From: Bradyrhizobiaceae bacterium
Lineage (GTDB): Bacteria; Pseudomonadota; Alphaproteobacteria; Rhizobiales; Xanthobacteraceae
NCBI GenBank assembly: GCA_020544565.1
Contig: CP078014.1
Coordinates: forward strand, 1,184,574-1,248,573
Direction of reading: 5' to 3'
DNA: 64,000 bases
The notes under the pieces are model-generated. The model ran no database searches. It saw only the letters and a list, made by a program, of their open reading frames with translations, and was not told where the DNA came from. Below, piece by piece: positions 44,589 to 52,572 of the stretch; the stretch's first letter is position 1, and the number at the start of each line of letters is the position of its first letter. The position numbers and the translations under genes were made by a program.

Positions 44589-44613
44589 AAACCCAATCCC
44601 GATCGATCGTTCC
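44589..44613 (-). promoter_or_regulatory. candidate sigma-EcfG promoter of the SDR gene
   Basis: On the minus strand GGAAC (44613-44609) and GGTT (44593-44590) are separated by 15 bases, with GTTT continuing to 44589. The general stress sigma factor EcfG of alphaproteobacteria recognises GGAAC-N16/17-CGTT, so this is one base short and has G for C. The distance to the ATG at 44562 (27 bases) suits a promoter. Confidence 0.45.
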
Positions 44614-44669
44614 CCGCATCAGTCGAACGCCTGGTATCCATCACCGGAATTCTTGGCAGGCTTCGGCCG

Positions 44670-45593
44670 TCAACGTGGAATCTCGGCGACGACGTCACGG
44701 GCCGTCTTGTCAAGCCGCAGACCCTTGAATGACGCCTGCCGAACCTTGCCGTCACTGGTCCAGCCTGCAAACGCGATTTCCGCAACCAGCGTCGGTTTGA
44801 GCCAGTGAATGTCCCGACCGTGCGGAGGATTTCCCGCCGCGAAGGGGCTTCGATCCGCAGCCGCCGCCTTCAGATGCGGCATCAGACGCTTGACGACGTC
44901 GCCGCCATATCCAGTCCCGACCAGTCCCGCGTAAGACAGCTCCTTGCCGCGATGAATGCCGACCAGCAGGGAGCGGAACTTGCCGGCATTGCTGCGCCAG
45001 CCGCCGATGACGACCTCCTGCCCCGACCGACACTTGGTCTTGGTCCAGTCGCCACCTCGTCCGGAGCGATACGGAGCGTCGGCACGCTTCGAGATGATGC
45101 CTTCAAGGCCAAGCTTGCACGCGGCATCCAGAACTTCTCCGCCCGGTTGCACGACGTGGTCGACATACCGAATCCTGCCGGCCGCACCTCGTCGCGACAG
45201 CAGAGTGCGAAGCCGGGCCTTGCGCTCCCGAAGCGGCAGCGCTCTGAGGTCGTCGCCGGCAAGATAAAGGATGTCGAAAACGAAATAGACCAGGGATTTC
45301 GTGTTCTCATCGGCCAGCGCGGCCTGGAGGGCGGAAAAATCGGGATTGCCCCTCGTGTCAAGCGCAACGATTTCGCCATCGAGGATCGCGTCCGGAAATC
45401 GCGACGCGCTTTTCGCGATCTCGCCAAATCTCCCGGTCCAGTCCAGACCCTTGCGGGTCCGCAGAACAGCGTGCCCGGCCTCGACGCGGCACTGGATGCG
45501 ATAGCCGTCCAGCTTGATCTCGTGAATCCATTGCGGGCCCTCCGGCGCGCGGGCCACCAGCCGGCAAAGCTCCGGGTCCACCATGGTCGGCAT
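44670..45593 (-). CDS. stand-alone ATP-dependent DNA ligase (LigD ligase domain type)
   Basis: 307 residues. The adenylated lysine lies in HEIKLDGYR at position 27, followed by ILDGEIVALD, FVFDILYLAGDDLR, LGLEGIISKRADAPY and WTKTKCR, i.e. ligase motifs I to V, and an OB domain ending AEIAFAGWTSDGKVR. Compared with full LigD (polymerase, phosphoesterase and ligase, about 800-900 residues) it holds the ligase part only. Start 45593 has GAGGG before it and lies downstream of the minus-strand stress promoter, which rules out the longest in-frame start at 45713. It is divergent from ku, pointing to non-homologous end joining. Confidence 0.87.
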   Translation of the reverse strand: MPTMVDPELCRLVARAPEGPQWIHEIKLDGYRIQCRVEAGHAVLRTRKGLDWTGRFGEIAKSASRFPDAILDGEIVALDTRGNPDFSALQAALADENTKSLVYFVFDILYLAGDDLRALPLRERKARLRTLLSRRGAAGRIRYVDHVVQPGGEVLDAACKLGLEGIISKRADAPYRSGRGGDWTKTKCRSGQEVVIGGWRSNAGKFRSLLVGIHRGKELSYAGLVGTGYGGDVVKRLMPHLKAAAADRSPFAAGNPPHGRDIHWLKPTLVAEIAFAGWTSDGKVRQASFKGLRLDKTARDVVAEIPR

Positions 45594-45643
45594 CACAACC
45601 CTCGCCCGCCCCGACACCCTACCACCTTCCCCTCGACCAGCCT

Positions 45644-45676
45644 GGAACCCAAACGACGGAGAGCCGTTAGGGTTCC
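45644..45676. promoter_or_regulatory. paired divergent sigma-EcfG promoters between the ligase and ku genes
   Basis: Plus strand: GGAAC 45644-45648, 16 bases, CGTT 45665-45668, ATG of ku at 45697. Minus strand: GGAAC 45676-45672, 16 bases, CGTT 45655-45652, ATG of the ligase at 45593. Both match the GGAAC-N16-CGTT form recognised by the alphaproteobacterial general stress sigma factor EcfG (RpoE2). The two promoters overlap almost fully, so polymerase cannot occupy both at once. Confidence 0.82.
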
Positions 45677-45696
45677 TGTGGTCAAGGAGACAGCCG

Positions 45697-46628
45697 ATGC
45701 TGCCGCGCGCCAACTGGAAGGGTTTTCTGCGTCTGTCGCTGGTGACCTGCCCGGTCGCGCTTTACCCTGCCACGTCCGAGTCCGAGAAAATCAGTTTCAA
45801 TCAGATCAACCGCAAGACGGGCAACCGGATAAAATACCTCAAAGTCGATACCGGCACCGGGGACGAGGTCGCGGCGGACGATATCGTCAAAGGCTTCAAG
45901 ATCGATACGGATAACTATGTGACCGTCGATCCCGAGGAGATCGAACGCATCGAGATCGAATCCACGCATACGATCGAGATCGACGAGTTCGTCGATCGCG
46001 CCGATATCGATCAGCGTTACGTCATTAGGCCCTATTACCTCGTCCCGGACGGCAAGATGGGCCACGACGCCTATGCGGTGATTCGTGAAACCATCCGCGG
46101 CATGAACAAGGTCGCCATCGGCCGCCTCGTGCTCACCAGCCGCGAGCACATGATCGCCCTCGAGCCGTTAAAAAAGGGAATGATGGGTCTCCTGCTCCGC
46201 TATCCCTATGAGGTGCGCGACGAAGACGACTACTTCGCCGGCATCAGGGACGCGAAGGTGACGAAGGAGATGGTCGATCTGGCAAAACACATCGTCACGC
46301 AAAAATCCGGTGCGTTTGATCCGGAAAATTCGAAGACCGCTATGAGGCGGCCCTCACCGAATTGATCAACGCCAAGCGCGCCGGCCGAACCGTCAAGGCC
46401 AAGCCCCGGCCCAGCGGCGAGAACGTCATCGACCTCATGGATGCGCTCAAGAAGAGTATCGCGAGGCAACGGTCGGAGCCTCCGGCCCAGCCGAAGCGCA
46501 AACGCGGGAAAAAGACCGCTGCGGGTCAGAAGGAAATGCTATTGCCGATTTCCGGCAAGGGAGCGGCGAAAAAGCCCGCCAAAGCCCCGGCCAAACCGGC
46601 AGCCGGACGCAAGCGCAAGACCGCCTAG
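45697..46628 (+). pseudogene. ku: Ku DNA end-binding protein, frame broken by one missing base
   Basis: Ku binds DNA ends and recruits the ligase for end joining. The first frame (45697-46365) begins MLPRANWKGFLRLSLVTCPV with AAGGAGA upstream and follows Ku to KSGAFDPE (near residue 210), then turns into an unrelated tail and stops. From 46329 the next frame continues the family sequence without a gap: FEDRYEAALTELINAKRAG, then the lysine-rich C-terminal tail (KRKRGKK, GRKRKTA) to 46628. One extra T after GAAAATT at 46329-46330 would give DPENFEDRYEAAL and a protein of about 310 residues. The core ring is retained upstream of the break, so a truncated product might keep some binding. Sequencing error, recent mutation or strain variation cannot be separated here. 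Confidence 0.85.
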
Positions 46629-46816
46629 CCCCTCCGCCGCCGTTGTCTTCGATTGTCCAGAGCCTGCGCGGAGTGTCCTTGCAGCCATCTTCCCATTGTC
46701 ATGGTCGCGGGACCGCAGCGGCGTCGCTGCGCTGCTAGCCGACATGTCCACAGGCAGCCTTTCCGGGCGGCCGGACTTGACCCACGCGGACCTGCCCCCT
46801 ACACACCGCGACGTGT

Positions 46817-46892
46817 GAGCGCGTAGCTCAGGTGGTAGAGCACGTGACTTTTAATCATGGGGTCGAGGGTTCGAGTCCCTCCGCGCTCACCA
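46817..46892 (+). tRNA. tRNA-Lys (anticodon UUU)
   Basis: 76 bases including an encoded CCA. The acceptor stem is GAGCGCG / CGCGCTC, followed by discriminator A. D arm GCTC...GAGC; anticodon stem CGTGA / TCATG around the loop CTTTTAA, so the anticodon is TTT. T arm contains GGTTCGAGTCC. All arms pair well. Confidence 0.97.
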
Positions 46893-47016
46893 TGTTGAAA
46901 TAATTCATATTTTTCTAAAATTTCCCCGGATAGGGAACCTGCACGACCCTGGCGGCAAACGGGGGCGGGTCGTCTGCGGGGTCCCGGAATCGCACCCCAC
47001 ATGCCTTCCGCCACGT

Positions 47017-47196
47017 CTAAGGCCGGCGGCGGTCTTCCTCTTCCTTGAGTTCGTCTTCGCTCACGTCGTCCCGGGGCAGCACGAAGTCCCCATCCACCTC
47101 GGGATCGACCCTGAACGGCGCGTCCTTGGTCGGGTCCCGACGCTCCGGCTCACGCCTGACCTTCTTGCCGGCGTCCCGCCTCTTCCTGTCCGTCAT
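47017..47196 (-). CDS. small charged hypothetical protein (59 aa)
   Basis: 59 residues, highly charged: MTDRKRRDAGKKVRREPERR, then an acidic half with VDPEVDGDFVLPRDDVSEDELK. AAGGAGG stands 12 bases before the ATG. It is probably disordered. No family recognised. The gene is divergent from the GrdB-like gene, with 113 bases between. Confidence 0.5.
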   Translation of the reverse strand: MTDRKRRDAGKKVRREPERRDPTKDAPFRVDPEVDGDFVLPRDDVSEDELKEEEDRRRP

Positions 47197-47309
47197 CGAA
47201 TGTCGCGGCCTCCTTGCGGCGCCGGCATGGCCGGCGGCCTGTTCCCAATATGGCTTGCCCGGCGCGCATCTGCTACGCCTCCCGCATCGGATTTTCCAAC
47301 GGTGCCCGC

Positions 47310-48233
47310 ATGACGGTTTCCCCCACACCTTCGCCGGACGTACAGGACTTCGACGTCCCCATTCCGTACATGCAGCGCACCCGCGACTACTATCTCGCCA
47401 TCGGCTACGACACGCCCTATCGCTGGGCGCACAATATCGGAGCGCCGTTCCAGCCGCTCGTGAGGTCCCTCGCCAGCTCGCGCGTGGCCATCGTCACCAC
47501 CGCCGCCCGGTTCGATCCGTCGAAGGGCGATCAGGGCCCTGGTGCAGCTTATAACGGCAGCGCCAAGTTCTATCAGGTCTATGACGGCGACAGCACGCAC
47601 GACCACGACCTGCGCATTTCCCATATCGCCTACGACCGCACCCACACCTCGGCCACCGATATCAACACCTGGTTTCCGCTGGCGCAGCTGCGCCGGCTCG
47701 CCGCCGAGGGACGGATCGGTGCACTGGCGCCGCGCTTCTTCGGCGCGCCGACCAATCGCAGCCACCGTGTCACCATGGACACCGACGCGCCGGAGATTCT
47801 GGCGCGCTGCAAGGCGGACGCCGTGGATGCCGCGGTGCTCGTTCCCAATTGCCCGGTGTGTCACCAGACCGTCACGCTGGTGGCGCGGCATCTGGAGGCC
47901 AACGGCATCGCCACCGTGGTGATGGGATGCGCCAAGGATATCGTCGAGCACGCCGCCGCACCGCGCTTCCTGTTCAGCGACTTTCCGCTCGGAAACTCGG
48001 CCGGGAAGCCGCACGACGCCGCCTCGCAAGCCTTTACCCTCGAACTGGCGCTGAAACTGCTGGAGAGCGCCCCCGGCCCGCAGACCACGGTGCAGTCGCC
48101 GCTGCGCTGGAGCGCGGATGCGTCGTGGAAGCTCGACTACAACAACGTCGCTCGCATGTCGGCGGACGAGCTGGCGCGACGGCGACGCGACTTCGACGCC
48201 CAGAAGGAGGCCGCCCGCGCCAACCGACTGTGA
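47310..48233 (+). CDS. glycine/proline reductase-like protein (GrdB/PrdB family)
   Basis: 307 residues. The C-terminal segments TVVMGCAKDIVEHAAAPR and FSDFPLGNSAGKPHD and the middle ATDINTWFPLAQLRRLAAEGRIG are typical of the GrdB/GrdE/PrdB group of glycine, betaine and D-proline reductases. The catalytic selenocysteine site is represented by an ordinary PNCPVCHQT, a CxxC, at about residues 179-182. The strict anaerobic partners GrdA, GrdC, thioredoxin-like proteins are absent. Members in aerobic proteobacteria are of unknown function. It precedes the orphan brnA-like gene and cysK. Confidence 0.72.
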   Translation: MTVSPTPSPDVQDFDVPIPYMQRTRDYYLAIGYDTPYRWAHNIGAPFQPLVRSLASSRVAIVTTAARFDPSKGDQGPGAAYNGSAKFYQVYDGDSTHDHDLRISHIAYDRTHTSATDINTWFPLAQLRRLAAEGRIGALAPRFFGAPTNRSHRVTMDTDAPEILARCKADAVDAAVLVPNCPVCHQTVTLVARHLEANGIATVVMGCAKDIVEHAAAPRFLFSDFPLGNSAGKPHDAASQAFTLELALKLLESAPGPQTTVQSPLRWSADASWKLDYNNVARMSADELARRRRDFDAQKEAARANRL

Positions 48234-48251
48234 CGCCGGTTTCTGTTCCGC

Positions 48252-48497
48252 CTAACCACCCTTCCCCGCCGCCTTGCGTAAGGCCGCATTGATGCGGTCC
48301 TGCCACCCCGGGCCACCCTGCTGGAAATGTTCCAGCACGTCCTGATCGATCCGCAGCGACACCAGTTCCTTCACCCCCGGCACCGCCGCCTTCACCGGCG
48401 CGGCCTCCGGCTTCTTGGTGGTCAGGGACTTGAACGCCGCCTCGGCTTCCGTCTTGGCGTCGCTCAGAGTGCGCGGCCGTCTCGGAGGTGAGCTCAT
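48252..48497 (-). CDS. orphan BrnA-like antitoxin protein
   Basis: 81 residues. C-terminal VSLRIDQDVLEHFQQGGPGWQDRINAALRKAAG matches the BrnA DNA-binding region seen in the gene at 30664, with a different, alanine-rich N-terminus. There is no brnT gene on either side. It lies 2 bases upstream of nothing on its own strand but immediately downstream of cysK (stop of cysK at 48500, start here at 48497), so it could be transcribed with cysK. Confidence 0.75.
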   Translation of the reverse strand: MSSPPRRPRTLSDAKTEAEAAFKSLTTKKPEAAPVKAAVPGVKELVSLRIDQDVLEHFQQGGPGWQDRINAALRKAAGKGG

Positions 48498-48499
48498 GG

Positions 48500-49492
48500 T
48501 CAGATGCCCTCGAACAGAACCGTGGACAGGTAGCGCTCGGCGAACGACGGCACGATAGCGAGAATGGTCTTGCCCGCGTTGTCCGGCCGCGCGGCCAGTT
48601 CCAGCGCCGCCGCGATCGCCGCACCGGACGAGATGCCGCCGGGAATGCCTTCCATCCGCGCCAGCGCCCGCGAGGTGTCGATGGCCGTCGCGCTATCGAT
48701 CTTAACGATCTCGTCGATCACCGATCGGTCGAGGACATCGGGCACGAAGCCCGCGCCGATGCCCTGGATCTTGTGCGGCGAGTGCTGGCCGCCCGACAGC
48801 ACCGGGCTTTCCGCCGGCTCCACCGCGACCACGCGCAGCGACGGCTTGCGCGGTTTCAACACCTGCCCGACGCCGGTGATGGTGCCGCCGGTGCCGACGC
48901 CCGCGACGAAAATGTCGATGTTGCCGCCGGTGTCGTTCCAGATCTCCTCCGCCGTGGTGCGCCGATGGATCTCCGGATTGGCGAGGTTCTTGAACTGCTG
49001 CGGCATCACCGAATTGGGCGTGCTCATGACCAGTTCTTCCGCCGTGGCGATGGCCCCTTTCATGCCTTGCGCCGCCGGCGTCAGCACGATCTCCGCGCCG
49101 AGGAAGGCCAGCATCTTGCGCCGCTCGATCGACATCGAGTCGGGCATCACCAGCTTCAGCCGATAGCCCCGCGCCGCCGCCACGAACGCCAGCGCGATGC
49201 CGGTATTGCCCGAGGTCGGTTCGATCAGCACGGTGTCGGCATCGATGATGCCGGCCTTCTCCATCGCCACGATCATGCCGACGCCGATGCGGTCTTTGAC
49301 GCTGGCGGCCGGATTGAAATACTCAAGCTTGGCGAGAACGGTCGCCTTCGCCCCGCGCTGCTGCGGCAGCCGGTTCAGGCGCACGATCGGTGTATTGCCA
49401 AATGCATCAACGATGCTGTCATAAACCCGTCCGCGCCCGGGCCGCTGCGACGCACTGTTTTGCGACATATTGTCATTCGAACTGCTGTCCAT
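48500..49492 (-). CDS. cysK: cysteine synthase A (O-acetylserine sulfhydrylase)
   Basis: 330 residues. CysK makes cysteine from O-acetylserine and sulfide with pyridoxal phosphate. Motifs: [15 protein letters not shown] with the PLP lysine, [35 protein letters not shown], and [16 protein letters not shown]. An N-terminal extension of about 20 residues is unusual but modest. The ATG at 49492 has GGAGG five bases upstream; another ATG at 49468 would remove the first eight residues. CysK is followed at once by the BrnA-like gene. Confidence 0.95.
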   Translation of the reverse strand: MDSSSNDNMSQNSASQRPGRGRVYDSIVDAFGNTPIVRLNRLPQQRGAKATVLAKLEYFNPAASVKDRIGVGMIVAMEKAGIIDADTVLIEPTSGNTGIALAFVAAARGYRLKLVMPDSMSIERRKMLAFLGAEIVLTPAAQGMKGAIATAEELVMSTPNSVMPQQFKNLANPEIHRRTTAEEIWNDTGGNIDIFVAGVGTGGTITGVGQVLKPRKPSLRVVAVEPAESPVLSGGQHSPHKIQGIGAGFVPDVLDRSVIDEIVKIDSATAIDTSRALARMEGIPGGISSGAAIAAALELAARPDNAGKTILAIVPSFAERYLSTVLFEGI

Positions 49493-49710
49493 GCCATCCT
49501 CCGGGGAAATGTTCGCGGCGAGCCCGAAAGCGCCGGGAAACAAAAGGTTTCCGCCATTAAGGGTGGGTCCGCGCACGCGCGCAAGAGATAATCTTGCCAC
49601 AGACGCGCCACCGCATCGCAAAATCTTTTCTTCGCAAAAGAAACGCATTTGTGTTGCGACATTTTCAAACTCTCATGCGATAGTCCACGCACGTCACCAG
49701 GGAGGTCACG

Positions 49711-49926
49711 ATGACTGCACTTGCTGCAATCCAGTCGACCACTCCGTCCCGACTGCCTCCGCGCATGACCGAGTGGCCGATTTGCGCCATCTGCCTGGAT
49801 TCCATGATCGCGGCAGAAGCGTCGGCGTATCTCGCCGACGATGAGATCAGCTATCTGTGGACGTGCGATACCTGCGGCTACGGATTCGTCACCCGGCACT
49901 CGGCGAAGTCATTCGTCTGCAACTAG
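49711..49926 (+). CDS. small zinc-ribbon-like protein (71 aa)
   Basis: 71 residues. Two CxxC pairs (PICAICLDS at about 24-29 and WTCDTCGYG at about 51-56) and a final cysteine suggest a zinc ribbon. GGGAGG lies 6 bases before the ATG, so it is well translated. Such proteins bind nucleic acids or act as small regulators; no named family recognised. It is divergent from cysK and ends about 100 bases before an intrinsic terminator. Confidence 0.65.
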   Translation: MTALAAIQSTTPSRLPPRMTEWPICAICLDSMIAAEASAYLADDEISYLWTCDTCGYGFVTRHSAKSFVCN

Positions 49927-50492
49927 ATATGAAAATCGAGCAACGTGTCTCTTCCGTGGGCTTTCTGCCCGCGAATTGACAACCCGCCGCTCGTTGACAA
50001 TCCATCAAATAAAACGCCGCCAGAAACCCGCCGGAATCGGCGGGTTTTTTTGAGCCTATGTTTTTCGAGCCTGTGATGGCGCGTTCATCGCGCACGCAAA
50101 CCGTTCACTTTGCCGGACTGCCCTATTCTCGGCAAAGCTCTCGCATGGCTCGACGGTCTCGTTGATCCTCTGTCTCGGGATCGACAACCTTGCCATATGT
50201 TCGGCAATCCGGCGGCGACCCATTTATCATCCTGCCGCCTGCACACCCCGATCGTTTTCCTCCGGATTGGGAAGCTATATCCCGAAATAGCCGCCTACAC
50301 CTCCCGACAACGCACCATTAGGCTTTTGAAAAAGACGAATGGAGAGAAATGCCCGCTGACGTCTGAATTTCGACGACAGCACGACGGTTGCGAGATCGGC
50401 ACGATAACAATCGGCCGGGGCTCGCGATTTCCGGCGGCGGCACGTGAGCTTCCGGGAATCGCAAAGGTGCGACGAAGCACAGGAGGAAGAAA
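49927..50492. other. gene-free stretch before the catabolic block
   Basis: It holds a strong terminator near 50024 and an 8-bp inverted repeat CTTTGCCG (50108-50115) / CGGCAAAG (50130-50137) with 14 bases between. The rest holds only an open frame (50110-50514) that runs into the next gene without its own ribosome site. Lower GC than the left part of the window. Confidence 0.5.
50024..50051 (+). terminator. intrinsic terminator after the zinc-ribbon gene
   Basis: A 10-bp perfect stem AAACCCGCCG / CGGCGGGTTT with the loop GAAT, running into a T-tract of seven. It closes transcription arriving from 49711-49926. Confidence 0.88.
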
Positions 50493-51383
50493 ATGGATCA
50501 ACACTTCAAACTAACTCCCATCTCTGAGGGGTTCGCCGCCGAAATCACGCAGGTCAACCTCGCGAAAGACATCTCTCCGGGCTTGATCGCGGACGTCCAC
50601 GCGGCGATGGACAAATACGCGGCCCTCGTCTTCAAGGATCAGAAACTGGATGACGACGAACAGATGGCGTTCGGCGCGGCGCTCGGAACGATCGAGGCAA
50701 AGCGCGCAACGGTCGATACCGGGCAAAACAGGCTCAAGCATTCGTCGATGAACGATATCTCGAACCTCGGTTCCAACGGCGAGCTTCTGGCTGCGGATGA
50801 CCGGCGCCGCATGTTCAATCTCGGCAACCAGCTTTGGCATAGCGACAGCAGCTTCAAGGAAACGCCCGCGATGTACTCGATGCTGCATGCGCGGGTGATT
50901 CCGCCAAAGGGCGGCGAAACGGAAATTGCCGACATGCGGGCCGCCTGGGACGAACTGCCGTCCGATACGAAGGACGAGATCAAGGACCTGATCGCGGAGC
51001 ATAGTCTGCTCTATTCGCGCGCGGCCCTCGGATTCACCGACTTTACCGACGCGGAGAAAGAGATGTTTGCGCCGGTCCAGCAGCGGCTGGTGCGCTATAT
51101 GACTCGGACCAAACGAAAGAGCCTGTTCCTGTCGTCGCACATCGGCCGGATCGTCGGGCTTCCGATTCCTGAATCGCTGGCGCTGGTGCGAGACCTTGTG
51201 GAGCATGCGACCGACCGTCGTTTTGTGTACCGCCACAACTGGCAGGTGAACGATCTTCTCATGTGGGACAATCGCACGACCATGCATCGGGGCCGCCCTT
51301 ACGCTGACAAGCGATATCCACGCGATCTGCGAAGGGTCACCACGATGGATATCGCGCCAACCCTCCAGCAGCAGGCCGCATGA
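50493..51383 (+). CDS. TfdA-like Fe(II)/2-oxoglutarate dioxygenase
   Basis: 296 residues of the TauD/TfdA family. The iron ligands are His116 and Asp118 in NQLWHSDSSF and His265 in MHRGRPY; arginine 280/281 in DLRRVTT binds 2-oxoglutarate. The text NQLWHSDSSF, YSML, VIPPKGGETE, DMRAAWDELP and EHATDRRFVYRHNWQVNDLLMWDNR is closer to TfdA (2,4-dichlorophenoxyacetate dioxygenase) than to taurine dioxygenase. TfdA relatives of the alpha type are common in Bradyrhizobium, where the natural substrate is often unknown. AGGAGG stands directly before the ATG. It heads a plus-strand unit with a Bug protein and an enoyl-CoA hydratase. Confidence 0.87.
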   Translation: MDQHFKLTPISEGFAAEITQVNLAKDISPGLIADVHAAMDKYAALVFKDQKLDDDEQMAFGAALGTIEAKRATVDTGQNRLKHSSMNDISNLGSNGELLAADDRRRMFNLGNQLWHSDSSFKETPAMYSMLHARVIPPKGGETEIADMRAAWDELPSDTKDEIKDLIAEHSLLYSRAALGFTDFTDAEKEMFAPVQQRLVRYMTRTKRKSLFLSSHIGRIVGLPIPESLALVRDLVEHATDRRFVYRHNWQVNDLLMWDNRTTMHRGRPYADKRYPRDLRRVTTMDIAPTLQQQAA

Positions 51384-51494
51384 CGGCCAATCGATTCCGG
51401 TAACGGACACAATCGATCGGCTTCCGGGCGCGATGGCGCGCAATGCGTGCCCTCGGTCGCGCTCGGCCATTTTCATCCAAAGTCGGAGAATGAC

Positions 51495-52493
51495 ATGACA
51501 GAGACGAGAACCTTCCGGCCCTTCCACTCGGTATGTCATCTGGTGCTACCTCTTCTCGGTGTTCTGATTGCCACGCCTGCGCCTGCTCAAACGACGGGCG
51601 GCGAACGGATCGCGAGGATCGTCGTGGGCTACCCGCCTGGCGGCGCGACCGATACCATCTCGCGTCTCATCGGCAAGGCGCTGGAGCCCGTTCTGGATCA
51701 ACGGATCGTGGTTGAGAACCGGCCGGGCGTGAACGGCGTTCTGGCAGCCGCGCAGATCGTACAGAGCCCGCCGGATCCAAGCGTCGTCTACCAGTGTCCG
51801 ATGAGCACACTGGCCATCACGCCGCAAATTCCGGGACTGTCAGTTCCGATCGACCCCGGGGTCGAGATGGCTCCGCTCGCCAATCTCGCGCTGTCTTCCT
51901 ATGGCCTCGTCGTTGCGGCGTCGTCCCCGTATCGTTCGTTGAAAGACATTCTTTCCGCCGCGCGGGAGCGACCGGGGCGCATTTCGTTCGGCAGTCCCGG
52001 CATGGGGTCCGTTCAGCACCTCTCGGGGGAATACATCAATCAAATCGCCCACGTGAATATGCTGCATGTGCCTTACAAGGGCGCTTCAGCCGCCGTTGTC
52101 GATGTGCTCGGCGGACGCATCGACTTCCTTTTTACCAATCTCGGTGACGTAGCCGGGCAAATACAATCCGGAAATCTCCGGCTTCTCGGGCAAGGTGACC
52201 GATCGATTTTCCCGGGGCTTGCCGATGTCCCCCGCATCGCCGATACGCTGCCGGAGTTCGACGTCATCGGCTGGTTCGGCATCTGCGGCCACAAGGGTTT
52301 ATCTCAAGCCGACAGGCAGCGCTGGACACGCGCGATCGAGACCGTCATGAAGGACGAAGCATTCCAACACCGACTGCAGGAGCTCGGCTTCACGCCGCTG
52401 TTCGAGGATGGGGACACCTTAGGCCGCCGTTTGGCCGAGGACCGGATCCGTTGGCGCAAGATTATCGACGCGCGCAACGTCAAGGCAAACTAG
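51495..52493 (+). CDS. Bug-family (TTT) solute-binding protein 1
   Basis: 332 residues. A signal peptide (VCHLVLPLLGVLIATPAPAQ) then the Bug/TctC pattern: IARIVVGYPPGGATDTISRLIGKAL, IVVENRPGVNG, SVQHLSGEYINQIAHVNMLHVPYKGAS and GGRIDFLFTNLGD. Bug proteins bind carboxylates in the periplasm and usually feed TctAB-type transporters; in beta- and alphaproteobacteria most are orphans. It lies 111 bases after the dioxygenase and 79 bases before the hydratase, so it probably senses or imports the pathway substrate. Confidence 0.88.
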   Translation: MTETRTFRPFHSVCHLVLPLLGVLIATPAPAQTTGGERIARIVVGYPPGGATDTISRLIGKALEPVLDQRIVVENRPGVNGVLAAAQIVQSPPDPSVVYQCPMSTLAITPQIPGLSVPIDPGVEMAPLANLALSSYGLVVAASSPYRSLKDILSAARERPGRISFGSPGMGSVQHLSGEYINQIAHVNMLHVPYKGASAAVVDVLGGRIDFLFTNLGDVAGQIQSGNLRLLGQGDRSIFPGLADVPRIADTLPEFDVIGWFGICGHKGLSQADRQRWTRAIETVMKDEAFQHRLQELGFTPLFEDGDTLGRRLAEDRIRWRKIIDARNVKAN

Positions 52494-52572
52494 TTGCTCC
52501 GCTTCGCTCCAGCCTCTCTAATGCGAGCAGCGCTGGCCGGAATCGGCTGGGTCGGAAAAACAGGGACCAAGG

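Noticed and set aside
46320..46332. Programmed -1 frameshift in ku
   Set aside because: The bases CCG GAA AAT TCG do not form an X XXY YYZ heptamer and no strong stem follows. A lost base is simpler.
47310..48233. Selenocysteine in the GrdB-like protein
   Set aside because: No in-frame TGA; the active-site position holds cysteines.
50108..50137. 8-bp inverted repeat CTTTGCCG/CGGCAAAG as an operator
   Set aside because: More than 350 bases from the dioxygenase start and without a promoter next to it; recorded only in the gap description.
50110..50514. 134-codon open frame before the dioxygenase
   Set aside because: No ribosome site, mixed composition, and it runs into the start of the well-supported TfdA-like gene.
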